A DNA stretch of 64,000 bases from MGIIa-L3 sp038150305 (GTDB lineage Archaea > Thermoplasmatota > Poseidoniia > Poseidoniales > Poseidoniaceae). A model generated the notes under the pieces. It was not told where the DNA came from and searched no databases. It saw only the letters and a list, made by a program, of their open reading frames with translations. This document shows positions 36,301-43,492 of this stretch, in pieces. Each line of letters begins with the position of its first letter. Positions within the stretch are counted from its first letter, which is position 1. The translations under genes were made by a program, and so were the position numbers. The stretch is from assembly GCA_038150305.1 (NCBI GenBank), contig JAYOTG010000008.1, positions 1 through 64,000 on the forward strand. Direction: 5' to 3'.

Positions 36301-38811
36301 CCGACCGCGGCGGAACTGCAGGGCTCCAACCTCCAGCCGGACGCCGCCGTGGCGCTCCACAGCCGGTTGCAAGCTGACGTCTTCACCGCCGGGGGTCAGC
36401 CGCTCATCGACGGCCAGGATTACAGCGCCGTGATCGTCGTGGAGTATGCCGACGGCCGCCTCGGCACACCGTCGATGCCCCTCGGACCCGCCACCCCAAG
36501 CGACGAAATTCCGAGGCCCCCAAACAGCGGTGAGGCCATGCCCTCCACCTTGAGCAACGCAGCCGATGGCGACCTCGAGGTGCGATGGGAGCGATGCACC
36601 GCGTTGGACCATGCATCCACCCGATTGTATGCTTCGACCGTGGAACGCACCGACGTCCTCGGCCTCACGCCTGAATTGGACCTGCCAAAGACCGGAGGCA
36701 ACGAAACCGTGCTCTCGCTCCAGCCGGGTCGCGTGTACTGGATTGGGTTGACCTGCGTGGACGAATCCGGCCAAGAGAACCTCAGCGACGCCCTCATCTT
36801 GGGCCCGGTGGTGCCCACCGGCGGCTTGGATGACGGCCTTGCACCACCACCCCTCCAAGGTGTTGAGGCAAAGGACGCACCAAACGACGAAGGAGGACGG
36901 CTGCTGGTCAGGTGGACCCCCTCAATGGCCGTGGATTGTGCCTTCTACACGGTGTGGTTGCACGAACTTGGGGACATCCAGAGCATGGACCAGCCTGGCC
37001 AAAACGACGGACCCTATGCCACCCTGGTGGCCGAAGCAACGCAGGACCTGCGCGACGGAACCCTCGTCTTCGAAGAAAGCAAGGTGGTCACGGATTGCTC
37101 GGCCAACGGCACCGTGGTGGACGACATCGGCGGCCGTGAACTCGTTGACGGACGCACCTACTTGGTGGCCGTGACCGCCCACGACGTGTGGCTCAACGTG
37201 GACTTCGGCCTTGGGGAGGACACCATCATCGACGACGCCATTCCATTCCGAAACGTCGTGGACGAAGGCGTACCGCCGGCTCGGCTCGAGGCGGTCGAAG
37301 CCTTTGACCATCCACAGGACGACGGATCGGCCATCGACGTGGTCTTCGCACCCTCTGCCGTCGACGACTTCGGCCACTATCTGGTCTGGACCTTCACCGA
37401 ATCGATCACCAACGTCAGTGCATGGCACGCGGACGGCATGCTCAGCGACGGTGTCAGCGCCTTGCGCATCGACACGCAACGCATTGACGCCGACGGTTCG
37501 CCCTTTGAAATCACCATGAACGAGGCCATGCACCGCAACCAAGACGGCTCCTGGTCCGTGGTGCCCATCGAAGATGGCATGACCGTGTACGCTGCGGTCA
37601 CCGTTCACGACCTGCGCGGAAACGTCCACCTCGACGGACTGACCACCGACTCGGCCATGGCGATCGACAACGTGGCCGACCGAGAGGCCCCCGACCGCAT
37701 TGAGGAACTCGTGGCCACCGACCGTCCTGAAGACGATGGACGAGCGGTGCTGCTGGAATTCCTGCCAAGCACAGCAAGCGATGTCGAATCCTACGAGGTC
37801 TACGTCCTCAGTGCACCCTTCAACCGCGTCAGCGAAGATGCGTCTCCAAGCCTGGTGCTCGACCGCACCCCCAACTTCCCCATCGTGGTGGACAGGTATT
37901 CGGACGGCAGCTCCCTTGAGCCCGACGTCACCGTTCATCTCGCTGTCGTGGTGCGTGACACGAGTGGAAACGCACACCTCACCGATCTCACCACGGCCTC
38001 GATTGCACCCGTCGATGACGGCATCGAGGACCCTGGGCTCTACCTTGACCCCATCACGGGCATTTCCGCCGCATGGGCGGACGAAACCGACGTTCTCGTG
38101 GCGTGGGAACACACCAGCGATCCAAGCGTTCGTGCCTACCGAGTCTACTTCGCCAGCGCCACCTTCCCCGACGTCGAAAGCGCCACCTTGGCCGCTGAAG
38201 TCCAAGCTTCGAATTCATTCCGCATCACCGCTGCGGCCTTCCCGGAACTGACCAATTCGACCGGGTGGTACATCGCGGTCACCCCGGTCGACGACGTCTT
38301 CGAGCGGACCTCCGTTGAGCCCGTCTTCTTGGCTCCACTGACCCAAGGTGAAGGCGGCGAAGGTGCCGACGATGACGGGCTGGACCTCGGAACCTACCTG
38401 ACCGGGCCCAACGCGATCATCGCCGGATTGGTCCTCATCACTGTGCTTCTGGCCCTGTTGGTGCTCCGGCGCCGCGGCGGCGAAGGCGGCGGCAAAGCAT
38501 ACACCTTGCAGGAAGCCACTTGGGGCATCCAAGAGGACGCCTTCGGGCCAATTCCAACGGCTCCAGCGCCGGCCCCGCCGCCCGCTGCTCCAGCCTCCAC
38601 CCCGTCGGCCCTGGCCGCTCCTGAGGCTTTGTCCGTCGACCTCTACGCTGCCGCGCAGCAGCTCGCTCCAGCCCGCATGGAGGCTCCCGTAACGCGTCCG
38701 GCTGCACCCTCGCCCAACATCGACGGCTTGCTGGACGACTTGGGTCTGGACAACGCAGCACCTGCAACCCAAGGAGGCTTGGACACCTCCTTCCTCGACG
38801 ATTTGCTGTGA
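30385..38811 (+). CDS. Giant surface protein: beta-propeller repeats, FN3-like repeats, C-terminal TM
   Basis: This protein of about 2808 residues is predicted to be exported and anchored. A signal peptide (VMLMLMSLVSPLLMPNVAAH) leads to a beta domain (about 40-150). A very long region (about 170-1790) follows of repeats with cores like VTSIVQMGSQILFGSEDAGI and VEDVLTWFDGAGNEQVLLAT. Each repeat has a G-hydrophobic-hydrophobic strand and W-N/D turn, as in two-component-regulator or YVTN-type propellers. Residues about 1930-2660 hold five or more FN3-like units marked D-x-P-x-D-D-G and S-x2-D-x3-Y-x-V/I-Y/W. One TM (about 2676-2696) is followed by an Ala/Pro-rich tail ending with IDGLLDDLGLD and DTSFLDDLL. 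The start choice follows the TATA box. Function is unknown; polymer binding or cell contact is inferred. Confidence 0.82.
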   Translation: MEGRQDAPQDGVRLHATGLVMLMLMSLVSPLLMPNVAAHEDPGGAVWPMSGSEDTGWVRLNATSADGIQPASADWNLTFAPGATLDNVSFEIRVSGADGVVIDSPLMISGGSIGSALLDLSDQGWMGQTLDLDGGDPFTGRTSSSGLSSSWALPGGATVTDLVIQALAPADPTVSLKPLAFEPVASAVHPDDGRLWLAVDEQMFVIDAAMSPPTIDILASPVGTVVDVAVDMTHRELVVLGEDGLAMIDFDDGNIWAYSQQATPAGLRGLATNASGDVHVVAEDCLYARLAGDAAGWTKLAGCNGNTFPISSTGDVLTMEIIGQYVYVSMADEGVIRYDTVSSTSSVWSSANVLHSDQVTSIVQMGSQILFGSEDAGIARFNPALNLWQATWSSANWLADDQINGLEVIGSDLWVLAGASIQKYDINSGVFTAHSGPSDLSDGGLGGDVPVMMAWPTGGARAPADATLLIGDGTGTFLRMAPGATPIQQSNLVLATSPPIAEMTAVASFGNEVYVGGDDLVAVYNATQRRWTGATTIFGAPSAMTATAADLWVATEEDGLYRIPSSTGTPQQLQSSTDARWNAIVGLAVDAQDVVLTHEDGGVSVWNLTDLANGNPPWESGATSDVPADATGEVAIHNRTAYFASEDGLLRLDLDGTPTWLSAWGSTGIDQSFYAPIVEYQGVLHYGLYGYGVIRIDLASGELLEPLLDGNGNGARGALPSDAIYSVAVTNIRGSAELAIGTQSGAILWDGSSAYNIPGGRNWDERPGQHLEFMDLGSYLFAATNLGVCRWQVDASGGLDIDGCLTVYDGMPNWATYSLGHNSTHIFGGTLSGVGVIARSSFSVVDTWETQSADNAPVAVVGDVAYIGLDGIGVARWDLTNGAWQNLWTSSGVLDTNGITGLVAGAQANTLWVGGDDGFQLIDVINSTELVDIEKTSGLYYDNGDPYDLIMVDDVLYYNQRTASDRIYRIDTSDYSSATNFLDIGVHLNEGSLDVAGMGRMGDVIVASAVSSQWWNTEGSGGIVRWNATSNSWLPDILPDTSIEVMEVLQTANGDTWIQYGDDGVEVLDANGTQILGWSASETPNLPNGQGGYPMGGGMVEWGGDILFASEDGVGAYDPTTATWSTYWTSTGTPEVYELWTDGNVLFIGATSGQGWNPDGVVIMEDSNGTQTTVLSSQAGDFSNAYPISIEACDGMVWTAFFQLSGGAQVIGVDPNGVASDVVIDGQDFGTNARPAALACSGTELHVGFWSVSAGVIVWDLATGQVVDQLTNADGMSNSAVYYDAMATVGPASAPSIAVGYDTNNGEGGFAVYDVANRVPTVREQGALVTTVDRASSGAVVYGIPGLSSGYSQVGTWWPSTGASIIGSRIQLNSGSVSALAGSGTTLYAATYDPIAGFGSSTGGSALLVGDVASNGTLTWTEGHVMRSGMRASSLAIGSQAVHVATAPRGGGQGGGQGVGLLTLDLLNGSWSTASNGLSDNLDGLAWYGNELVTGLVGGGSGVSGVQVYDRTSDAFVDGGVLGGLPSNTILGLSRTSASDVVHIATDGGVGRFDRSMDGWDTPITTVNGLASNNVEDVLTWFDGAGNEQVLLATEGGLALWNASTDQMIATWDDTSGLLETSTWGLFRNATDGSVLLAHDGLGSSRPGATVLAASSSATGGFVVDDTHRFDQLPSNDVTAVAADWWGLHIATESGTMTHWNALSEEFEEGIDRTPTNQRVEQIVADGTTAVLMTNSGLVLVEASAAAHAQLAAETVVGISDVALDASGAVWASTFDDGLAAWSAPPGYQPVPSAASLRATPLNLGIGTGFADVTEFLHPGTTIDLLNLTDLSNVSLPAGAAGALTPTALPLVFSSSTQGAAVWASTELLLWDGTFEMADDAFVSRLQATVDTGRMLNGNLTVEAQLFSPVNGSMDVRLIYDWSRTETPIELLDLTDRPDDGGGALRASWSLVHDDDFARYLIYLKPDGWAVPPTAAELQGSNLQPDAAVALHSRLQADVFTAGGQPLIDGQDYSAVIVVEYADGRLGTPSMPLGPATPSDEIPRPPNSGEAMPSTLSNAADGDLEVRWERCTALDHASTRLYASTVERTDVLGLTPELDLPKTGGNETVLSLQPGRVYWIGLTCVDESGQENLSDALILGPVVPTGGLDDGLAPPPLQGVEAKDAPNDEGGRLLVRWTPSMAVDCAFYTVWLHELGDIQSMDQPGQNDGPYATLVAEATQDLRDGTLVFEESKVVTDCSANGTVVDDIGGRELVDGRTYLVAVTAHDVWLNVDFGLGEDTIIDDAIPFRNVVDEGVPPARLEAVEAFDHPQDDGSAIDVVFAPSAVDDFGHYLVWTFTESITNVSAWHADGMLSDGVSALRIDTQRIDADGSPFEITMNEAMHRNQDGSWSVVPIEDGMTVYAAVTVHDLRGNVHLDGLTTDSAMAIDNVADREAPDRIEELVATDRPEDDGRAVLLEFLPSTASDVESYEVYVLSAPFNRVSEDASPSLVLDRTPNFPIVVDRYSDGSSLEPDVTVHLAVVVRDTSGNAHLTDLTTASIAPVDDGIEDPGLYLDPITGISAAWADETDVLVAWEHTSDPSVRAYRVYFASATFPDVESATLAAEVQASNSFRITAAAFPELTNSTGWYIAVTPVDDVFERTSVEPVFLAPLTQGEGGEGADDDGLDLGTYLTGPNAIIAGLVLITVLLALLVLRRRGGEGGGKAYTLQEATWGIQEDAFGPIPTAPAPAPPPAAPASTPSALAAPEALSVDLYAAAQQLAPARMEAPVTRPAAPSPNIDGLLDDLGLDNAAPATQGGLDTSFLDDLL

Positions 38812-38854
38812 CCGGTGTGCTGAAGCCCAGCACCGCTCTCCCTGATGTGAGCAC

Positions 38855-39598
38855 ATGCCTGCAGGACCGCGTGACGCTGTGTTCACCACGCTGCTGTTCC
38901 AACCGGAACGGGGCGTGGCTGACCTCGACCTGCACCTTGCTCGGCTCCAAGACCACGCACGCGCTTTGCGGCTGACGCCGCAGATGCCTGACGCGCTCCC
39001 AACACTCCGCGACGCATGCCACGATCGAACAACGGAGGGACTGGTCCGCCTTGCATGGTCCGTCGATGGATGGAGCTGCGCGATCCGTGACCGCCAGGCG
39101 CTTCCCGAAGTGGACGCCATCACCGCACCTGCACCTCGATGGGCGGGTCGTATCACGGGAACAAAGCACGGCGCGTGGGCATGGGCGGCGGAAGCGGCAG
39201 CCTACGGAGACGCCATGGGTGCCGATGCGGTGCTGCTGGTGCACGAGCACAGGATCGTCGATGAGCGACGCTCCACACCTTTGCTGTTGGACGATGACGG
39301 CGTGGTTTGGGCTGCGAAAGACGAGGATGGCGCGGTGGACAGCGTGACCTTGCGGACCCTGATGCACGACCTTGCGGCCGCAGGCCTTCCCGTCCAACGG
39401 GGCCACCTCAACGAACGCCGCGTGGCCCGGGCCACCGCCATGGTGCTCGTCGGCACCGGACTGGGGGTGGCCTTGGTCGACACCATCGATGGTGTGCCCT
39501 TCGTTTCACCAAGTTCGCGCCTGTTCGACGTCTGCCGTGATGCCTACGAGCGTCACATGAACGACTCCGCCACGTGGACGAACCTGGAGGACGCTTGA
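38855..39598 (+). CDS. pabC: Class IV aminotransferase family protein, likely aminodeoxychorismate lyase PabC
   Basis: This PLP-fold protein of 247 residues belongs to the branched-chain aminotransferase/ADC lyase family. The PLP Lys is probably in ITGTKHGAWAWA (about residue 109). GADAVLLVHEHRIVDERRSTPLLL corresponds to the family E-x-S/T-x-N block, though Asn is lost, and VQRGHLNERRV and GVALVDTIDGV follow. The gene for aminodeoxychorismate synthase begins two bases after its stop. A role converting 4-amino-4-deoxychorismate to p-aminobenzoate is therefore the best reading; general transamination is the alternative. Confidence 0.75.
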   Translation: MPAGPRDAVFTTLLFQPERGVADLDLHLARLQDHARALRLTPQMPDALPTLRDACHDRTTEGLVRLAWSVDGWSCAIRDRQALPEVDAITAPAPRWAGRITGTKHGAWAWAAEAAAYGDAMGADAVLLVHEHRIVDERRSTPLLLDDDGVVWAAKDEDGAVDSVTLRTLMHDLAAAGLPVQRGHLNERRVARATAMVLVGTGLGVALVDTIDGVPFVSPSSRLFDVCRDAYERHMNDSATWTNLEDA

Positions 39599-39600
39599 GC

Positions 39601-41778
39601 ATGGGCCTCATCCGTACGGTGGAAGGCCTGCGCGAGCAGGGCCAACTTGGCCCGACGGCCGGCGCCTTCGGTGCCCCGGACGAGGTGCTGCTCCTGTCCA
39701 CCGGGCCAGCCAGCCATCTGGCCAAGCACTCGATGATCGCCCGCCCACCGCGTCGTCGAGCCGTGGTGCGGCAACCGGAACCCGAACCCTCTGAGCTTGA
39801 CCCCAGCAACCCGCTGCACGGAGAGCCGGCGTGGAACACGGAAGGTGAGGTGACCGCCACGGTCCAGGCGTGGTCAGACGGATCATGGCACGACCTGCAG
39901 CAGGTCTCCGCCCCGACCTTGGACGACCTCATGCGGACCTTGGGCGACGTGATGCTCGATCCGCAGCCCTTCGTGACGCACGTGGAAGGGTGGCCGCAGC
40001 GGCCCTTCCTTAGCGGAGCCTTTGCCTACGATTTGGTGCAATGGACCCAGCCGATTCGCGTCCAACACGTGCCAAACCACGAGGCGCTTCTTGCGGTGTT
40101 CTGGTCGGTGGACGGCGCGTTGCTCATCGATCACGCCACGGGACAACGCCATCGCCTGCACGTCGACGGTGACGCCTGGGCGAAGCAGGTTGAACCGGCC
40201 GAAGCGCGCGTGACTCCTGCGCCCGTTGTTCAACACGCTGCGCTTGAGAGTTCCATGGACGATGCGCAACACGCCGAGGCCATTGAAGCGGTGAAGCAGG
40301 CCATCGTCGACGGACGAATGTACCAGGTCAACATTGGCCGGCGATGGACGGGCCCGCTTACCGATGATCCATGGGACGTGATGCGACGGCTGCTCGAGGG
40401 AAACCCCGCCCCCTTTTCTGCGTGGACGTGGGCTCCTGACCTGGACCATCACCTGCTGTCCAGTTCGCCAGAATCCCTCTTGCGGATTCACGCCGGACAG
40501 GCGATGACCTCGCCAATCAAAGGCACCTACCCGCGCGGCAGCGACGTTTTGGAAGAGCAAGCACTCCGCCGTGCCTTGGTGGAGGACGAGAAGGAAACCG
40601 CCGAGCACAGGATGCTCGTGGACTTGATGCGCAACGATGTGGGCGCCATCAGTCGACCGGGCTCGGTCCATGTTCAGCGCTACGACGTCGAGGCCTACGC
40701 CACCGTTCAGCATCTGGTGTCGCACGTGGGTGCGACGCTGACCGTCGACCCGCCTACGGCCTTTGCTTCGGTGTTCCCGGGTGGTTCCATCACCGGCTGT
40801 CCCAGAACGGTGGTCTGCGCCGCCATCGACGCCATTGAGCGCGAACCACGGCGCTTCTGGTGCGGATCTGTGGGCTGGTGGGACCCCGCCGGCCATCACG
40901 GGGCATGGAACATTTTGATCCGAACCATGCAGGTCCGTCACGAAGGTGGCAAACGCGTGGCTGACGTGTTGGCCGGGGGCGGCATCACCATCGCAAGCGT
41001 GGCCGCCCGCGAAATCGAGGAAGTGGAATGGAAGGCCGACGCTCTGCTCAGTGCTGCGGGGTGGGGCTTGCCGCAGAGCAGCACCAGAGGGCGCTTGCGG
41101 ATCACGCCGCTTCGTGTCCCGCAGGGGGCTCCGCTCGGCGGGCGCTTGGGCCAAGCCCGAGCGCGTCCTCACGGCGCGGTGGTGCTGGTGGACAACCTGG
41201 ACTCCTTCACCCACAACATCGCGCACGCCATCATGCAGCTGGGTCACGACGTGCACGTGCTGCAAGGACGCGGGCCGCAGGGCCCACAGGACATCGATGA
41301 TGGCGTCAGGACGCTGTTGGAAGCAGCTCCGAGCCACATCGTGCTCGGCCCGGGACCCGGCCGGCCCGAAGAGGCCACGTTCTCAATGCGATTGGCAGCA
41401 CTGGCGTTGCAGGGGCAAACACCGCCCTTGCTCGGCGTGTGCCTCGGCCACCAGGCCCTCGGACTGGCGGCAGGCGGTCGCATCACGCCCGATCCGCATG
41501 GACCCGTGCACGGCCGGCCTGTCCAACTTGTGCACGATGGAAGCGGGCTCTTTCGCGATGTGTCGGGCCAAACCATGCGCATGGTGCGCTACAACTCGCT
41601 TGTCGTTGAAGGCTCAGATTTGCGAGGCTTGGACATCAACGCCCGCTCTGGACACGTGACCATGGGGGTGCGTTCGCCTCGCTTCAACGTCCATGGCCTG
41701 CAGGGCCACCCGGAATCCATCGGCAGCGAAGAAGGCGACCGGCTTCTCCGAACCTTCCTCGATGCATCGCATGGTTGA
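39601..41778 (+). CDS. pabB: Aminodeoxychorismate synthase, PabB-PabA fusion
   Basis: This single 725-residue chain combines the chorismate-binding enzyme (about 80-500) with a C-terminal glutamine amidotransferase (about 525-725). The chorismate domain has PIKGTYPRGSD at about residue 305. Lys in PIKGT, rather than Ala as in anthranilate synthase PIAGT, points to p-aminobenzoate rather than tryptophan. SVFPGGSITGCPR and WWDPAGHHGAWNILIRTMQV follow. The amidotransferase has the nucleophile in GVCLGHQALGL (Cys 614) and the His-Glu pair in LQGHPES (703/705). The domain order (B then A) resembles trpEG-type fusions. It forms an operon with pabC. Confidence 0.9.
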   Translation: MGLIRTVEGLREQGQLGPTAGAFGAPDEVLLLSTGPASHLAKHSMIARPPRRRAVVRQPEPEPSELDPSNPLHGEPAWNTEGEVTATVQAWSDGSWHDLQQVSAPTLDDLMRTLGDVMLDPQPFVTHVEGWPQRPFLSGAFAYDLVQWTQPIRVQHVPNHEALLAVFWSVDGALLIDHATGQRHRLHVDGDAWAKQVEPAEARVTPAPVVQHAALESSMDDAQHAEAIEAVKQAIVDGRMYQVNIGRRWTGPLTDDPWDVMRRLLEGNPAPFSAWTWAPDLDHHLLSSSPESLLRIHAGQAMTSPIKGTYPRGSDVLEEQALRRALVEDEKETAEHRMLVDLMRNDVGAISRPGSVHVQRYDVEAYATVQHLVSHVGATLTVDPPTAFASVFPGGSITGCPRTVVCAAIDAIEREPRRFWCGSVGWWDPAGHHGAWNILIRTMQVRHEGGKRVADVLAGGGITIASVAAREIEEVEWKADALLSAAGWGLPQSSTRGRLRITPLRVPQGAPLGGRLGQARARPHGAVVLVDNLDSFTHNIAHAIMQLGHDVHVLQGRGPQGPQDIDDGVRTLLEAAPSHIVLGPGPGRPEEATFSMRLAALALQGQTPPLLGVCLGHQALGLAAGGRITPDPHGPVHGRPVQLVHDGSGLFRDVSGQTMRMVRYNSLVVEGSDLRGLDINARSGHVTMGVRSPRFNVHGLQGHPESIGSEEGDRLLRTFLDASHG

Positions 41779-41814
41779 AAGGACGGGAGCCGGTCGTCAG
41801 GCCCGAGGGAGACC

Positions 41815-42201
41815 ATGCCGCTGTGCCGATCCTGCAACGGGACCTTCGCACGTGAGTATTTCATCCACGGAAACGGGCCACGTGCCCAAATCTGTGTCCG
41901 TTGTGGCCTCGACCAAGGCCTCGTGTCCAAGGAAGACGTTCCAACCTTCTTCGACGAGGGCCTCATCGCTTCGCGCCTTTCTGTCGTCTCTCGACGATGG
42001 GGGCCCTCGATCACCATCCTGATGGGATGGACCCTGTGGCTGACCTTCCTGACCGGCGTGTCGCCTTGGGGCACCTACGTGCTCGTGCTGTTGGGCCTTG
42101 GCACCTTGCTCTTGCCGGCCCAAATCCTGCTTTATCGCGCCAAGTACTCCGGTGATATGGCGCGCCTGACCCCTGCTCATGAGCGCCCGAAAGGCCACTG
42201 A
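41815..42201 (+). CDS. Zinc-ribbon membrane protein
   Basis: The 128-residue product starts with a zinc ribbon: MPLCRSCNGTF (CxxC) and ICVRCGLDQG (CxxC). About 40 residues of linker follow, then two TM helices (about 66-83, SITILMGWTLWLTFLTGV, and 86-107, GTYVLVLLGLGTLLLPAQILL), then a basic C-terminal tail. No family name is recognised. A GGGAG element precedes the start by about five bases. It follows pabB-A by 36 bases on the same strand and converges on ychF. Confidence 0.65.
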   Translation: MPLCRSCNGTFAREYFIHGNGPRAQICVRCGLDQGLVSKEDVPTFFDEGLIASRLSVVSRRWGPSITILMGWTLWLTFLTGVSPWGTYVLVLLGLGTLLLPAQILLYRAKYSGDMARLTPAHERPKGH

Positions 42202-42202
42202 G

Positions 42203-43480
42203 TCACGTCTTGGCGTGAATTTTCAGAACGTCCCCGTCCTCAACCTGATGATCGGCACCGACCACGCGTCGCGTGCGCCCGTCCACACCACGGATGAAAC
42301 CGGCTTCCAGATCTGTGTGCACGCGTCCGGCCACCGCCTTGGCGGTGATACCTGAGGGCACCACAAGCGCGTCAGGAAGCACCCTTCCGTCCCCGTCAAC
42401 CCACCGGCCTTCGTCCTGCACGGGATAGACCACGATGCGTTCGAGGGTATCGAAGACCACCGCGTCCAGCAGGGCTTCGATGCCGGTACCCCCGGCCGAA
42501 GCCAAGGCTCCGCGCATCCGTTCCAGCGCCGCACGTTGGGCGTCGGAAAGCGGCGCATCTTCGGGGACCTCGAAGTCGACGTCGCCCGTCCGGTATCGGA
42601 TAAGCCCCGCCGCGTCTGCGCGTCGAAGGGCCAACTCCATGTCCGCGAGGCACGGCGTTGCGTCCACGTCGAGGCTCAGGTGATCCATCACGCCCTCAGG
42701 GGCAAGGTCCAGCTTGTTGACCGCGACATGCAGCGGGAACAAACCTCGACGCAGGGTCTTGGCCAGGGCGCTCATCTCGTCGTCGCCCCAGGTCCACGGC
42801 TGGCCCAGGTCGTGCCCGCTTTCACGGAGGGCGTCGAGCGCTGAACCGATGAGCGCCGTGGTCGCCCCGAGGCCGCTCAGCCGCTCAACGAGGAAGCCCA
42901 GCAAGCCTCGCTCACCTTCCGCTTGGACACGACGAACACCGCGGGACCAGCCGTCGTCAAGGACACTGGCGATCCACTGTTCGAGTTCTGTGGTCAGGAA
43001 GGTGACCTCGTGAGCGATGGACGCGGCCGCCACCGCGGGGTCGGTGGCCGGTGAAATCGGGTTGCCCTCGACGTCCGTGGCGGCCGCCCCGTCGACGACC
43101 TGAATCAGAGCATCACAGCCCGCAAGGTCGGCGAGGAAGGCGTTGCCCCTTCCGCGTCCTTCTGAGGCTCCGGGCACCAGTCCGGCCACGTCGACCAGAG
43201 CGACCGGCACATGGCGCTCGAAGTTCAGGCATGTGCCCGTTCGAGGGGAGCACATGGAACCGCCTCGGTCACCCTCGTCCTCGTCCAGACGTCCCTCTTC
43301 GATGAGGCGAGCCCGCAATTCACGGCATGGACACGGCAAGCGTGCGCGAGGGAAGGCCACCCCCACGTTCGGGTCAATGGTGCAGAACGGGTAGTTTGCG
43401 ATGTCCACTTTGGCCAGCGTGGTCGCTGCAAAGAACGTGGATTTGCCGACGTTGGGCTTGCCGACCAGCCCGATGCGCAG
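42203..43480 (-). CDS. ychF: Archaeal YchF/Obg-family GTPase with TGS domain; start disrupted
   Basis: This is a translation-associated P-loop NTPase. Read from position 43480 the protein begins LRIGLVGKPNVGKSTF with the complete G1 loop (7-14), then DIANYPFCTIDPNVGVAFPR. A zinc-like CPCRE section, the G3 LVDVAGLVPGASEGRGRGN, NKLD as G4 and a C-terminal TGS domain (YPVQDEGRW to ILKIHAKT-like end) follow. No ATG, GTG or TTG precedes the G1 loop in this frame; the first possible initiator is a CTG. An ATG overlapping the previous gene's stop (43494-43496) is one base out of frame because of a six-base C run at 43487-43492. With five bases it would read MRGSALRIGLVG. I treat this as a probable sequence error or a real frameshift. 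Confidence 0.85.
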   Translation of the reverse strand: MRIGLVGKPNVGKSTFFAATTLAKVDIANYPFCTIDPNVGVAFPRARLPCPCRELRARLIEEGRLDEDEGDRGGSMCSPRTGTCLNFERHVPVALVDVAGLVPGASEGRGRGNAFLADLAGCDALIQVVDGAAATDVEGNPISPATDPAVAAASIAHEVTFLTTELEQWIASVLDDGWSRGVRRVQAEGERGLLGFLVERLSGLGATTALIGSALDALRESGHDLGQPWTWGDDEMSALAKTLRRGLFPLHVAVNKLDLAPEGVMDHLSLDVDATPCLADMELALRRADAAGLIRYRTGDVDFEVPEDAPLSDAQRAALERMRGALASAGGTGIEALLDAVVFDTLERIVVYPVQDEGRWVDGDGRVLPDALVVPSGITAKAVAGRVHTDLEAGFIRGVDGRTRRVVGADHQVEDGDVLKIHAKT

Positions 43481-43492
43481 GGCGGACCCCCC

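Noticed and set aside
36922..38205. 427-residue minus-strand frame inside the giant surface protein gene
   Set aside because: It is the shadow of repetitive coding sequence; there is no start context and no domain.
39883..41337. 484-residue minus-strand frame opposite the PabB-PabA fusion
   Set aside because: The plus-strand protein has complete active-site motifs across this stretch, so the antisense frame is chance.
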